Assembly: GCF_003050925.1 (NCBI RefSeq)
Contig: NZ_QAOV01000020.1
Coordinates: 29,256 to 93,255 of the forward strand
Length of the DNA stretch: 64,000 bases
Source of the DNA: Pseudomonas sp. GV085
Lineage (GTDB): Bacteria > Pseudomonadota > Gammaproteobacteria > Pseudomonadales > Pseudomonadaceae
Direction of reading: 5' to 3'
Part shown: piece by piece, positions 1-8,438 of the stretch
Numbering within the stretch: position 1 is the stretch's first letter
Layout: each line of letters opens with the position of its first letter
Notes under the pieces: model-generated
Told to the model about the DNA's origin: nothing
The model's database searches: none
What the model saw: the letters and a program-made list of their open reading frames with translations, nothing else
Made by a program: the position numbers and the translations under genes

Positions 1-528
1 GCGTCGATCCCGGCGTTCGTCGCGGCGCTGCAGGCGCGTTTTACCCTCGACGACAGCCGCATCGTCGATCAGGCGCGGCTCAAGGGTTGGTCCACGCAGG
101 TTTTCGAACGCACTTTCGCCGCCACCGCCGCGCTCAATAGCCTGACGCTGTGCGTGGCCGGGGTGGCGCTGTTCATCAGTCTGTTGACCCAAAGCCAGAG
201 CCGTCTCGGGCAACTGGCGCCACTGTGGGCACTGGGGGTGACACGTCGGCATTTGATGTTGCTCAACCTCGGGCAAACCTGGTTGCTGGCGCTGCTGACC
301 CTGGTGCTGGCGTTACCGCTGGGCATCGCCCTGGCGTGGTGCCTGGACACGGTGATCAACGTGCAGGCCTTTGGCTGGCGCCTGCCGTTGCGGGTGTTTC
401 CATGGCAACTGTTGCAATTGATGGGGCTGGCGCTGGTGGCGACGCTGCTGGCCTCGGCCTGGCCGTTGTACCGTTTGTACCGCACGCAACCGGCGGACCT
501 GCTGCGGACGTTTGCCCATGAAGATTAA
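1..528 (+). CDS. FtsX-like ABC transporter permease, C-terminal part (5' end outside window)
   Basis: The reading frame is open from base 1 and stops at 526-528, so only the last 175 residues are present. A soluble stretch is followed by three strongly hydrophobic helices ending in a short basic tail (RLYRTQPADLLR), which is how FtsX/MacB-type permeases end. The likely role is the membrane subunit of an ABC system that extracts or exports lipid or lipoprotein cargo across the inner membrane. The next gene, a lipoprotein, overlaps its stop by 11 bp, so the two are translationally coupled. The ATPase gene is presumably upstream. The family call is firm and the substrate is unknown. Confidence 0.8.
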   Translation, partial: ASIPAFVAALQARFTLDDSRIVDQARLKGWSTQVFERTFAATAALNSLTLCVAGVALFISLLTQSQSRLGQLAPLWALGVTRRHLMLLNLGQTWLLALLTLVLALPLGIALAWCLDTVINVQAFGWRLPLRVFPWQLLQLMGLALVATLLASAWPLYRLYRTQPADLLRTFAHED

Positions 529-1591
529 AGCCTGCGTGTTGCTCCTGGCGCTGCTGGCGAGCGGTTGCGATCAACCGGCACCGGTAGAAAAGGGTTTTGC
601 CGGGCTGGGTAACCAGGCAGCTGCGTTCACGAAGGTGGTGCCCGGTCGGGTGTTCAGCTTCCCGGCGGATCACGGCCCGCACGACGGCTTTCGCATCGAA
701 TGGTGGTACGTCACGGCCAATCTGAAGGACGATCAGGGGCATGAGTTCGGCGCGCAATGGACGTTGTTCCGCAGTGCCTTGAAAGCCACCCCCGAGGTGG
801 CGGGTTGGCAGAATCAGACGATCTGGCTCGGTCACGCGGCGGTGACATCGGCGACGGTGCATCACGCGGCTGAACGCTATGCTCGTGGTGGCGTCGGTCA
901 GGCCGGTGTCAGCGTCGCGCCGTTCAATGCGTGGATCGACGACTGGCAGTTACGCAGCCAGGCGACTGCCGACGACCCGTTGGCCGACCTGCAGCTCAGT
1001 GCTCGTAACCGGCGTTTCAGCTACCGGTTGCGGTTGACCTCGACAGGTCCGCTGGTGCTTCAGGGGGACCAGGGGTTCAGCCAGAAATCCGAGCAGGGTC
1101 AGGCCTCGTATTACTACAGCCAGCCGTTTTTCCAGGCCAGCGGCACGCTGGACATCGACGGCCAGACCTTTCAGGTCAGTGGCCCGGCCTGGCTTGACCG
1201 CGAATGGAGCAGCCAGCCCCTGACAGGCAATCAGACCGGTTGGGACTGGTTCTCCCTGCACCTGGACAGCGGCGAGCAGGTGATGCTGTATCGCATGCGG
1301 CAAAAGGACGGCGAGCCTTACCTCATCGGCACCTGGATCGACGCCCGGGGCCAGACACAATTGCTGCGCGCCAGCGACATCAGCCTCGCGCCACAAGACA
1401 CCGCCCGCGTGGCAGGACGCGAGATGCCCGTGCGCTGGTCGATCAAGATCCCCGCCAGACACCTCGATATCGCCATCACCGCGCTCAATCCCCAGGCCTG
1501 GATGGACTTGCGCATTCCATATTGGGAAGGCCCGGTGCGCCTCAGTGGCAGTCATGCAGGGAACGGATATCTGGAAATGACCGGGTACTAG
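518..1591 (+). CDS. CrtC/AttH-like lipocalin-fold lipoprotein
   Basis: This 357-residue protein has a lipoprotein signal with a lipobox ending in ASGC, so it should be anchored to a membrane on the periplasmic side. The body carries motifs of the hydroxyneurosporene synthase (CrtC)/AttH lipocalin-like family: an early EWWY motif, a DRE(W) motif around the middle (GPAWLDREWS) and a GTW/GxG-rich C-terminus. Members linked to FtsX permeases are not carotenoid enzymes; a periplasmic lipid-handling role is inferred. ATG 518 lies inside the permease reading frame (overlap 518-528); a TTG six bases upstream is in frame but less likely. The stop codon lies inside the 11-bp repeat that flanks the following MITE. 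Confidence 0.8.
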   Translation: MKIKACVLLLALLASGCDQPAPVEKGFAGLGNQAAAFTKVVPGRVFSFPADHGPHDGFRIEWWYVTANLKDDQGHEFGAQWTLFRSALKATPEVAGWQNQTIWLGHAAVTSATVHHAAERYARGGVGQAGVSVAPFNAWIDDWQLRSQATADDPLADLQLSARNRRFSYRLRLTSTGPLVLQGDQGFSQKSEQGQASYYYSQPFFQASGTLDIDGQTFQVSGPAWLDREWSSQPLTGNQTGWDWFSLHLDSGEQVMLYRMRQKDGEPYLIGTWIDARGQTQLLRASDISLAPQDTARVAGREMPVRWSIKIPARHLDIAITALNPQAWMDLRIPYWEGPVRLSGSHAGNGYLEMTGY

Positions 1592-1593
1592 GG

Positions 1594-1775
1594 CAAAGCT
1601 GTTCAGTTAAGCGAATGTGGTCCTCTGTAGGAGCAGCCGGTCGACGCTCGATTGCTCGCGATGGTCGTTAACGATAACGCGTATTTACTGGCTAAACGCG
1701 GCGCACTTGAATCCATCGTCGGAACGCCGCCCGGAGCAAGCTCGCTCCTACAATTTCCTTAAGTGAACAGCATTG
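1594..1775. mobile_element. MITE-like element, copy 1, with REP core
   Basis: A 182-bp non-coding element with 18-bp terminal inverted repeats at 1594-1611 and 1758-1775 (16 of 18 match; shared form CAAnGCTGTTCAnTTAAG). It is flanked by an 11-bp direct repeat GGGTACTAGGG at 1583-1593 and 1777-1787, as expected of a target duplication. Inside (1626-1752) is a REP-type unit starting TGTAGGAGC and ending GCTCCTACA. The left target copy contains the stop codon of the preceding gene, so insertion occurred exactly at the gene end. No transposase is encoded. Confidence 0.75.
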
Positions 1776-1918
1776 TGGGTACTAGGGGGCTTGTGCAAGG
1801 AATATCACCGCCCTGGCGCGACCACTCGCTGAACAGCGTCTATGCTCACTCGCACACACGGCGTTGAGCCCGTTTTCAACGCCGTTTGTTGCCATCAATC
1901 ACAGGGAAAGTTCTGTCT

Positions 1919-2497
1919 ATGAAACGCCACGCACTGAGCAAAGCCATCACCCTCGCAACCTTGCTGTCTGCCGCCAGTTTTGGCGCAGTTGCCGCCGATA
2001 TTCCGCTGTCCGAAGTCGTGGTGGCCGATCAAGTCTCCACCAAAGTCGTTTCGGTTGATGCCGCGAACCATTCCGTGGTTCTAAAAGGCCCGCAGGGTAA
2101 CGAGTTCCCGGTGCAGTTGACCGACAAGGCGAAAAACCTCGATAACCTCAAGGCCGGCGATACGGTGGACATTACGGTCACCAGCGCCGTTGCAGCCTAC
2201 CTCGACACCGATATCGACAAAGGCCTGCCCGGCACCGCCGAAGCCATTGGCGAAATTCGCGCAGCGCCAGGCAGCGCCAACCCGGGTGGCGAAGCTTATC
2301 GTCAGGTGAAAGTGCAGTTGAAAATCACCCACATTGACGTGAAGAAAAACCAGGTGACCTTCGAAAACCCGGAAGGCCAGTCCAAGACTGTTGACGTCAA
2401 ACGACCTGAAGTCCAGGCCAAACTCAAGGACTTGAAAGTCGGGCAAAGCGTGAACGTGGTTTATACCGATGTATTGACGGTGACCAGCCAGCACTAA
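1919..2497 (+). CDS. Exported protein with two repeated beta-type domains, function unknown
   Basis: A 192-residue protein starting at ATG 1919 behind an AGGGAAAG ribosome site. A Sec signal peptide ends near AVAA, giving a periplasmic protein of about 165 residues. The mature part looks like a tandem duplication. The first half has a VVSVD...VVLKGPQG...LKAGDTVDITVT pattern and the second has ITHIDVKKNQVTFENPEG...LKVGQSVNVVYT. Each half ends in a K(A/V)G(D/Q)-V-turn strand, typical of small beta-barrel domains that carry a hydrophobic core and no catalytic residues. It stands alone between two MITE-like elements. I do not recognise a named family. Confidence 0.7.
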   Translation: MKRHALSKAITLATLLSAASFGAVAADIPLSEVVVADQVSTKVVSVDAANHSVVLKGPQGNEFPVQLTDKAKNLDNLKAGDTVDITVTSAVAAYLDTDIDKGLPGTAEAIGEIRAAPGSANPGGEAYRQVKVQLKITHIDVKKNQVTFENPEGQSKTVDVKRPEVQAKLKDLKVGQSVNVVYTDVLTVTSQH

Positions 2498-2780
2498 TAT
2501 TGGCTCTGAACGGGTTGATTGTTTTTGTGCAGGTTTTGTACAGGAATAATCAACTCGTATGGCCGAACTGGTGAGTTTGTGGCTCGGTGCGGGATAGGAT
2601 TTACGTCGACATTTTATTACATATGATGTCGATAAATTTCATCTTTGCCCCACCGACATATTTAGCCACTTCTACTAAAATACTTTCCGTTCGCCCAGTG
2701 CAAGGCTCTTTACCAGTGCATGGATTGCCGAGGCCAGTGCACTGGGCGAACACTTTTTTTGCTGTTTTGAAAGTTTCGGA
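2498..2780. other. AT-rich intergenic stretch
   Basis: Gene-free DNA that is clearly more AT-rich than its surroundings, especially 2590-2680 and 2750-2790. It holds the CCAGTGCA dyad described separately. No credible gene on either strand; the base composition suggests a remnant of acquired DNA. Confidence 0.5.
2689..2751. repeat. 14-bp perfect inverted repeat with three CCAGTGCA units
   Basis: GTTCGCCCAGTGCA (2689-2702) is perfectly inverted at 2738-2751. A third CCAGTGCA sits between the arms near 2713, and CCAGTGCACTGG at 2734-2745 is itself a 12-bp palindrome. The right arm is followed by ACTTTTTTTG, so it could act as a terminator, but the 35-base loop is long for that. A protein-binding array is an alternative. 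Confidence 0.55.
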
Positions 2781-2783
2781 TAT

Positions 2784-3000
2784 AAAAAAACAGGCGACCA
2801 ACAGGCGCTAATGCCAGTCAGTTAAGGACTCTGTAGGAGCGAGCTTGCTCCGGGCGGCGTTCCGACGATGGACTCAAGAGCGCCGCGTTTAGCCAGTAAA
2901 CACGCGCTATCGTTAACGACCATCGCGAGCAAGCTCGCTCCTACAGTGATTCCCTTTCGCTTAACTGATCGGCATTAACCAACAGGTCGCCCGTTTTTTT
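2784..3000. terminator. Bidirectional rho-independent terminator split by a MITE
   Basis: The left arm (2784-2799, A7 then CAGGCGACC) and right arm (2985-3000, GGTCGCCCG then T7) are complementary apart from one A/C mismatch. They would form a compact hairpin with an AACA loop if the 169-bp element and its target copy were removed. It lies between the convergent genes ending at 2497 and 3021, the right place for a shared terminator. Confidence 0.6.
2809..2977. mobile_element. MITE-like element, copy 2, inverted relative to copy 1
   Basis: A 169-bp element with terminal inverted repeats at 2809-2826 and 2960-2977 of the form TAATGCC-NN-TCAGTTAAG, the same family as copy 1. It is flanked by ACCAACAGG(C/TC)GC at 2797-2808 and 2978-2990, a target duplication with one indel. 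The internal REP unit (2832-2945) is about 90% identical, by eye, to the reverse complement of copy 1. It is inserted in the loop of the terminator at 2784-3000. Confidence 0.7.
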
Positions 3001-3020
3001 ATTGAGCGGTGAGAAGTCGT

Positions 3021-4427
3021 TCAGTCATGTTTTTTATTGACTTGAACAACATCGGCCAACGCCGCGAAACACTGCTCGATCGAACGCCGCTGGCTGTCGG
3101 CATACAGCTGCAGTTCATCGATCGTCGGCCGCCCCAGAGCCTGTTCGAAGGCTTGCTGGTTGGAGTGAACGCCGTAACGGGTCTGCGCCGCATCCCCAAG
3201 GTTCGACTGGAAAATCCCCGCCGCGCTGACCGGCAGGAAGTCTTCGTACACCAGCGGTTCCACCCGCAGGCAACCGCTGCCGAGCAGGTCTTCCAGGGCG
3301 GCGTTTGTCAGGTCACCCGCCGCCAGGCCTTGTTCCGTCACGAAGTAGCGGAAGTAAGCCAGGCCCTGTTGGCGCATGCCTTCCCAGGTGTCAGGGAATT
3401 CGCTGAAGTGCTGCGCCATGAGCGCGTTGTAACGCGCGGCGTTGGCTTCGTTGGGAAAGTCCTTGAGTTCGTCCCGCGCGGCATTGAGCAAGCGGTCGTA
3501 CAGTGCCCGGCCTTTGGGCGTTAGAGCGGCACCGCGCTGTTCGATTTCGCCGAATCGGGCGCTGTGACTGCCGCGAGCCTGGTTTTGATCGGTGAAGGCA
3601 ATCGGCTCGTCCAGGGCCTTGAAACTGGTCTGGCGCAACAGGATCGGACATTGGCGGCGGGGCGGGCCTTCGATCACCGCCTTGGGGGTGATGCCATGGG
3701 CCGGCATTTGCGCCTGGACGATGTCGATGTCCAGGGTCCGTGGTGTCAGGTGGTTGATGTGGGGGCCCTTGAACGCCACCACGTCGGCGATCAGACGATG
3801 CTGGGCGCTGAGTTGTCGATACTGCTCGGCAGTGACGGTGGCGCTGTGGTGCCAGCGAAACGTTTCCAGGGCCTGTTCGACGAATTCCAGGGCTTCCTGC
3901 TCGGTCAGGCCACCCCGGGATTCGGCACGTTCGATGAGGGAGAGGGCCGTGGGGGTGAAGATCGCGCGCTGGTCGAGCATCGACTGGGCGAACGCTCGCA
4001 GCTCCAGGTCTTCGATCAATTCCAGGCGCAACAGCGAGGTGAATACCCGGAACGGGCTGACCTGCAACGACGCTTCATGCACCGCGCGAAAAGCCGTGGA
4101 ATGCACCGGCACGCCGGCGGGTGTCAGGTCGTAGTAACCCACCGGATGCATGCCCATTACCGCGAACAGGCGGGCGAGGGTCGCCAGTTCAGCGGACGTA
4201 CCGACGCGGATCGCCCCATGACGCTCCAGGTCCAGGCGCTCGATTTCGCCGGTGCTCGTGAGCTGTTGTGCGACCTGTGGATCGCTGTCCAGTACGTGAC
4301 GGTTGGTCTGCTCCACCAGCTCCATCAATGCGCCGTACAACGGCACTTCCTCGCGATACATGTCGGACATCGCTTTGGAGAAGCGTTGGCGGATCAGGTC
4401 AGGGCTGACGAAGTTCGGGTGGTTCAT
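3021..4427 (-). CDS. hglS: 2-oxoadipate dioxygenase/decarboxylase (D-2-hydroxyglutarate synthase, DUF1338)
   Basis: This 468-residue protein matches the HglS/YdcJ (DUF1338) family in length and motifs. HglS is a non-haem Fe(II) enzyme that converts 2-oxoadipate to D-2-hydroxyglutarate in the D-lysine branch of lysine catabolism. The residues known to bind iron and substrate in Pseudomonas HglS fall at the same numbers here: H70 and R74 (ERHGAIR), H226 (HINHLTPR) and E294 (RFGEIEQ). The gene stands alone, convergent with the exported protein at 1919-2497 and separated from it by the MITE-split terminator. Other D-lysine genes are not in the window. Confidence 0.9.
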   Translation of the reverse strand: MNHPNFVSPDLIRQRFSKAMSDMYREEVPLYGALMELVEQTNRHVLDSDPQVAQQLTSTGEIERLDLERHGAIRVGTSAELATLARLFAVMGMHPVGYYDLTPAGVPVHSTAFRAVHEASLQVSPFRVFTSLLRLELIEDLELRAFAQSMLDQRAIFTPTALSLIERAESRGGLTEQEALEFVEQALETFRWHHSATVTAEQYRQLSAQHRLIADVVAFKGPHINHLTPRTLDIDIVQAQMPAHGITPKAVIEGPPRRQCPILLRQTSFKALDEPIAFTDQNQARGSHSARFGEIEQRGAALTPKGRALYDRLLNAARDELKDFPNEANAARYNALMAQHFSEFPDTWEGMRQQGLAYFRYFVTEQGLAAGDLTNAALEDLLGSGCLRVEPLVYEDFLPVSAAGIFQSNLGDAAQTRYGVHSNQQAFEQALGRPTIDELQLYADSQRRSIEQCFAALADVVQVNKKHD

Positions 4428-4562
4428 GAACAGGATTCCTGGCGCGGTGACGTAAAGGATGGACGAAAGATCGCAGCCTTGAGCGACGCCGACAAACGAA
4501 GTTTCTGACGAACTTCATTCTGCAAAGGACTGCATGCCTAGGGGGCGTTCTCAATTGGTTTC

Positions 4563-5522
4563 CTAGTGCAGTCGTTGATCCTGTGGGCTCTCCGAGCGCA
4601 GCGATGCCAAAAACTCCCGATACAGCCGCGCCGAACCGGTGGGGGCTTCCACCATGGGCATGTGCCCGACGGCGTCCCAGATATGCACGCGCAGGTCGAC
4701 GATGCCCTTGCTCCAGACCGCCACGCTGCTGACATCGATCAGCCGATCCTTGCGCCCCCACAGCAACAGGGCCGGGGCGGTGATGTCGGGCAGGTGCGGT
4801 TCCATCGGCGGACTGGCGCGCATTTCACGGAAGATTTCTTCCAGCTCCTCGCGGGACTGTTCATAGCGCTGGGCGACGGCATCGAGAACCAGCTTCGGTA
4901 CCCAGGGTGGCGAAGCCATGGTCATGGCGTAGAAGCGCTGGAATTCTTCGCGCGAGTGAATCAGAAACGGGTTGTGGCCCCTGGCCAAATGCCGCTCGAG
5001 GTCACTGGGCTCGGGCGCGGTGACACCCGCCGGGTCGAACAGTGCCAAGGACACAATGCGCTCGGGGTACGTGGCTGCGAGCCATGCGGCCATGTAGCCA
5101 CCCATGGAATTGCCGATGACATGGACTTTCTCCACCCCGCACACATCCAGCAGCTGGATCATGCGCTTGGCCTGCAGCGGGATGTCATAGCCGCCGCCGG
5201 CCTTGAAGCCGGTTTCGCCATGGCCGGCGATGTCCGGGATGATCACCCGGTGACTGCCGACAAAGTGCCGGGCGAAACGCAGCCAGAGGTTCTTGTCAGC
5301 GCTGAAGCCATGGAGCATCAGCACACTGCTGGTGGCCTCGTACGGCCCGCCTTGCCAGGTCGAGACGGTCATCTCGGGGATAGGCACGACGATTTTGTGC
5401 AGCCGGTACAACTTGGCCTCGGCCGCCATGTTCAAGTCATAGAGCCAGTAGCCGATGGCCGGGTAGGTCAGCCAGCTCCAGGCGACGAACACTGCGAGAA
5501 CGACGAATAACAAAAGCATCAT
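4563..5522 (-). CDS. Membrane-anchored alpha/beta hydrolase (esterase)
   Basis: A 319-residue alpha/beta-hydrolase with an N-terminal membrane helix (about residues 3-25), an oxyanion HGF motif (LMLHGFSADKN), the nucleophile elbow GNSMGG, an acid in the GRKDRLID segment and a late histidine (AVGHMPMVE). It lies 19 bp downstream of a Baeyer-Villiger-type monooxygenase on the same strand. Ketone to ester to acid plus alcohol is the usual logic of such pairs, so it probably hydrolyses the ester made by its neighbour. The substrate is not known. Start taken at the first of two adjacent ATGs. Confidence 0.82.
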   Translation of the reverse strand: MMLLLFVVLAVFVAWSWLTYPAIGYWLYDLNMAAEAKLYRLHKIVVPIPEMTVSTWQGGPYEATSSVLMLHGFSADKNLWLRFARHFVGSHRVIIPDIAGHGETGFKAGGGYDIPLQAKRMIQLLDVCGVEKVHVIGNSMGGYMAAWLAATYPERIVSLALFDPAGVTAPEPSDLERHLARGHNPFLIHSREEFQRFYAMTMASPPWVPKLVLDAVAQRYEQSREELEEIFREMRASPPMEPHLPDITAPALLLWGRKDRLIDVSSVAVWSKGIVDLRVHIWDAVGHMPMVEAPTGSARLYREFLASLRSESPQDQRLH

Positions 5523-5541
5523 GCGTCTCCCTTGTATCTGC

Positions 5542-6996
5542 TCAGGACAAAATGTGATCGGCGGGTTTCAGCGCTCGGGTCAAGCGATGAAAGCTGAAGC
5601 TGAACCCCGGAAACATGGCAATCACATGACCGCTCCTGCTTTGATACCAACTATGGCAACCACCGGACTTCCACACGGTGCGCTCCATTTCCCGGTGGAT
5701 CATTTCAGTGTAGGTACGTTCTGCCTCATGGCGAACTTCGATGCTGCGTAAACCTTGATCCCTCAAGGTGCGAATGCAATCGAGGATGTAATTCATCTGG
5801 GATTCGATGATGAACAGCGCCGAGGTGTGGCCGATGCCGGTGTTCGGCCCGGTGACGATGAACAGGTTGGGGAAGTCGGGCAGGGCGGTGCCGAGATAGG
5901 CCCGCGGGTATTGTGCCCAGACCTCCTTGAGACAGGTGCCGTTTTTGCCCGTTACCGGGTAGCAAATCACCCCGTCGGTGGCATCGTAGCCGGTGGACCA
6001 GACGATCAGGTCCACGTCTATATGTTGGCCATCGAGGGCAACGATGCCGGTTTCGTCGATGGCCGCGATGCCTTGTTCGCGGCTGTGCAGCGTCACGTTG
6101 CGGCGGGCCAGTGCCGGGTACAGCGTGCTGGACAAAATCACCCGTTTGCAGCCCATGGTGTAGTCCGGCGTCAGTTTGCGCCGCAGTTCGGTGTCCGGCA
6201 CCTGGAGCTTGAGGAAGCGCAGGGCCTGGCGCTGAACCCTGTGCACGGCCGGCTTCGAATACTTGAAGCCAAACACCCGGGTTTCGAATTGCCAGTAGAT
6301 ACCCCAGCGCAGCAACTTGTAGACGGGCTTGAGCCCCAGCAGCCAGCGCTGGAAGCGGCCAAACCTGTGATCAGCCCGGGGCAATACCCAGTGGGGCGTG
6401 CGCTGGAACACATGCAAGTGCCCGACGTCCGGGGCAATGGCCGGAATGACCTGGGCCGCACTGGCGCCGCTGCCGACGATGGCCACGGATTTTTGCCGGT
6501 AGTCGTAGCCGTGATCCCAGTTGTTGGTGTGGAAAGTCTTGCCCTGAAAACGTTCCTGTCCGTTGAAGTACGGCACCACCGGTTGACTCAGCGGCCCGGT
6601 CGCGTTGATCAGGAACTGCGCGCAAAATGTGCCTTTGTCGGCGGTGTAAACCGTCCAGCGCTTGTTGGCGTCGTCCCATTCGATGCGCTCGACATTAGCG
6701 TCCAGTTCCACCTTGTCCCGCAGGCCGAAGCGTTCCACCACATGGCGGGTGTAGCGGTGCAGTTCGGCTTGTCCTGCGAACATTTGCGTCCAGCGATACG
6801 GGGCGAAAGACAAGGAGTAAAGCGGCGAGGGCACATCGACTGCCGCGCCGGGATAGGTGTTCTGGCACCAGGTGCCGCCGAAGAAATCCCGTCGCTCCAG
6901 CAGGCGGAAATCGTCGATGCCGGCCTTGAGCAAATTGATTGCAGCACATTGTCCGCCAAAACCGCTGCCGATGATCAATACTTGAAAGGTCTGCAT
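5542..6996 (-). CDS. Flavin-containing Baeyer-Villiger-type monooxygenase
   Basis: A 484-residue FAD/NADPH oxygenase. It has an N-terminal Rossmann GSGFGG motif (residues 10-15) and the BVMO fingerprint FxGxxxHxxxWD, read here as FQGKTFHTNNWD, followed by a second dinucleotide motif (GSGASA). This fingerprint separates BVMOs from ordinary flavin monooxygenases. The start is set at ATG 6994-6996 because AAGAGGAGG lies just upstream; an in-frame start 39 bases further upstream lacks a ribosome site. It is co-transcribed with the esterase at 4563-5522. Related P. fluorescens enzymes oxidise aliphatic ketones, which is the likely chemistry here. Confidence 0.85.
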   Translation of the reverse strand: MQTFQVLIIGSGFGGQCAAINLLKAGIDDFRLLERRDFFGGTWCQNTYPGAAVDVPSPLYSLSFAPYRWTQMFAGQAELHRYTRHVVERFGLRDKVELDANVERIEWDDANKRWTVYTADKGTFCAQFLINATGPLSQPVVPYFNGQERFQGKTFHTNNWDHGYDYRQKSVAIVGSGASAAQVIPAIAPDVGHLHVFQRTPHWVLPRADHRFGRFQRWLLGLKPVYKLLRWGIYWQFETRVFGFKYSKPAVHRVQRQALRFLKLQVPDTELRRKLTPDYTMGCKRVILSSTLYPALARRNVTLHSREQGIAAIDETGIVALDGQHIDVDLIVWSTGYDATDGVICYPVTGKNGTCLKEVWAQYPRAYLGTALPDFPNLFIVTGPNTGIGHTSALFIIESQMNYILDCIRTLRDQGLRSIEVRHEAERTYTEMIHREMERTVWKSGGCHSWYQSRSGHVIAMFPGFSFSFHRLTRALKPADHILS

Positions 6997-7194
6997 GGGC
7001 CTCCTCTTATGGTCATTGATCAACCCTTCTTTCATGTATAGCCGTTTCTGGAGACGAGGCTTTTGCTTTTATTCGAGCGTGATGTCGCGATATTCAGCCT
7101 GTCAGTCGGTGATGGCTATTTGATTTCATCCTGATAGACTCCAGCACACAGGCGCAGGCTGTTATCGCATTCCGTCGAGTGGCACAGAGGCCCT

Positions 7195-8268
7195 ATGGTA
7201 AAAACGGGAGGAAAGGGATCTTCATTGGCCAGGAGGCTCTACACATCGCGAATCCTGGGGGTGGCCCTGGGATTGGTGTGTGTGAGCGCGGCGATGTATC
7301 CACTCGATCCGGCGCCCTGGGTCTGGGGATTCATGTGGTTCAATGGCCTTGTCTGGCCGCACCTGGCTTACCAATGGGCGCGCCGGGCCAGGACGCCCTA
7401 TCATGCCGAACACCGCAATCTGCTGATCGATGCCTTTCTCGGCGGCTTCTGGATTGCCGCCATGCAGTTCAATCCACTGCCCAGCGCGACCACCATCTCC
7501 ATGATGGCCATGCACAACGTGGCCATCGGCGGCTTGCGCTTCCTGCTGGCCGGGACGGCCGCGCAAGTGCTGGGCCTCTGCGTAGGCTTGCAGATTTTCG
7601 CCCCGGCGTTCATTCCTGCTACCAGCCCGGTGCAGCTCTATGCCTGTTTGCCATTGCTGTGCCTGTATCCGTTGGCGCTGGGCTGGTTCTGCTTTCGCCA
7701 GGCCCATGCCCTCGGCCGTCAGAAGCGTGAACTGCTGGCACTGAGCCGCACCGACAGCCTGACGGGCCTGCTGAACCATGGCTCCTGGAAGGACCAGCTG
7801 GAGGTCGAGTTCCAGCGTTGCAAACGTCAGCAAAAAGGCGGGGCGATTGCGCTGATCGATATCGACCATTTCAAAGCCATCAACGATACCTACGGCCATG
7901 TTGCCGGCGACATCGTCCTGCGTCAGTTGAGCAAAATGCTCAAGCACAGCCTGCGAGCGACCGATGTGGCAGGGCGCTACGGCGGTGACGAGTTCTGCGT
8001 GATCCTTCCGGACCTGCCCCTGAACCGCGCCGCCGCCGTCATGGAGGCCCTGCGCGATCGCTTCGCCACCTTGGGGGACGAGCAGAACCCGGCGCTGAAA
8101 GTCAGCCTGAGCATTGGCCTGGCCTCCTTCAACCCGGCCCACGCCGACGCAATGCTCTGGCTCAATGACGCCGACCATGCGCTATACGAAGCCAAGACCA
8201 CCGGGCGCAATCGAGTGATCTGTTGCGGTAATGGGAAACCCCATCCCGAACTGCTCGACTCGGTGTGA
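7195..8268 (+). CDS. Diguanylate cyclase, MASE2-GGDEF
   Basis: A 357-residue protein with about five membrane helices in the first 180 residues (MASE2-type sensor, PW/YHAEHRN features) and a C-terminal GGDEF domain. The active-site loop is an intact GGDEF (residues 263-267). The inhibitory RxxD site (RATD, 254-257) lies five residues upstream, so it should make cyclic di-GMP and be product-inhibited. The architecture is that of AdrA/DgcC, which links to cellulose and biofilm control in enterobacteria; the input here is unknown. It is divergent from the monooxygenase with a 198-bp spacer, and ATG 7195 follows CAGAGG. Confidence 0.9.
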   Translation: MVKTGGKGSSLARRLYTSRILGVALGLVCVSAAMYPLDPAPWVWGFMWFNGLVWPHLAYQWARRARTPYHAEHRNLLIDAFLGGFWIAAMQFNPLPSATTISMMAMHNVAIGGLRFLLAGTAAQVLGLCVGLQIFAPAFIPATSPVQLYACLPLLCLYPLALGWFCFRQAHALGRQKRELLALSRTDSLTGLLNHGSWKDQLEVEFQRCKRQQKGGAIALIDIDHFKAINDTYGHVAGDIVLRQLSKMLKHSLRATDVAGRYGGDEFCVILPDLPLNRAAAVMEALRDRFATLGDEQNPALKVSLSIGLASFNPAHADAMLWLNDADHALYEAKTTGRNRVICCGNGKPHPELLDSV

Positions 8269-8323
8269 TTGTCTGCTCGCGAAAGCGGCGTGTCAGGCGA
8301 TGTGGATGTTGGCTGTGATGGCC

Positions 8324-8418
8324 TCATCGCGAGCAGGCTCGCTCCCACAAGGATCTGGGGTGAATACGAATTTGTGTTCAACAAAAATCAACTGTGGGAG
8401 CGAGCCTGCTCGCGAAGG
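8324..8418. repeat. REP pair
   Basis: Two inverted REP units (TCGCGAGCAGGCTCGCTCCCACA and its complement) about 45 bp apart, between convergent genes. A DNA hairpin element with no coding content. Confidence 0.85.
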
Positions 8419-8438
8419 CGGAGTGTCTGTTGAGACCG

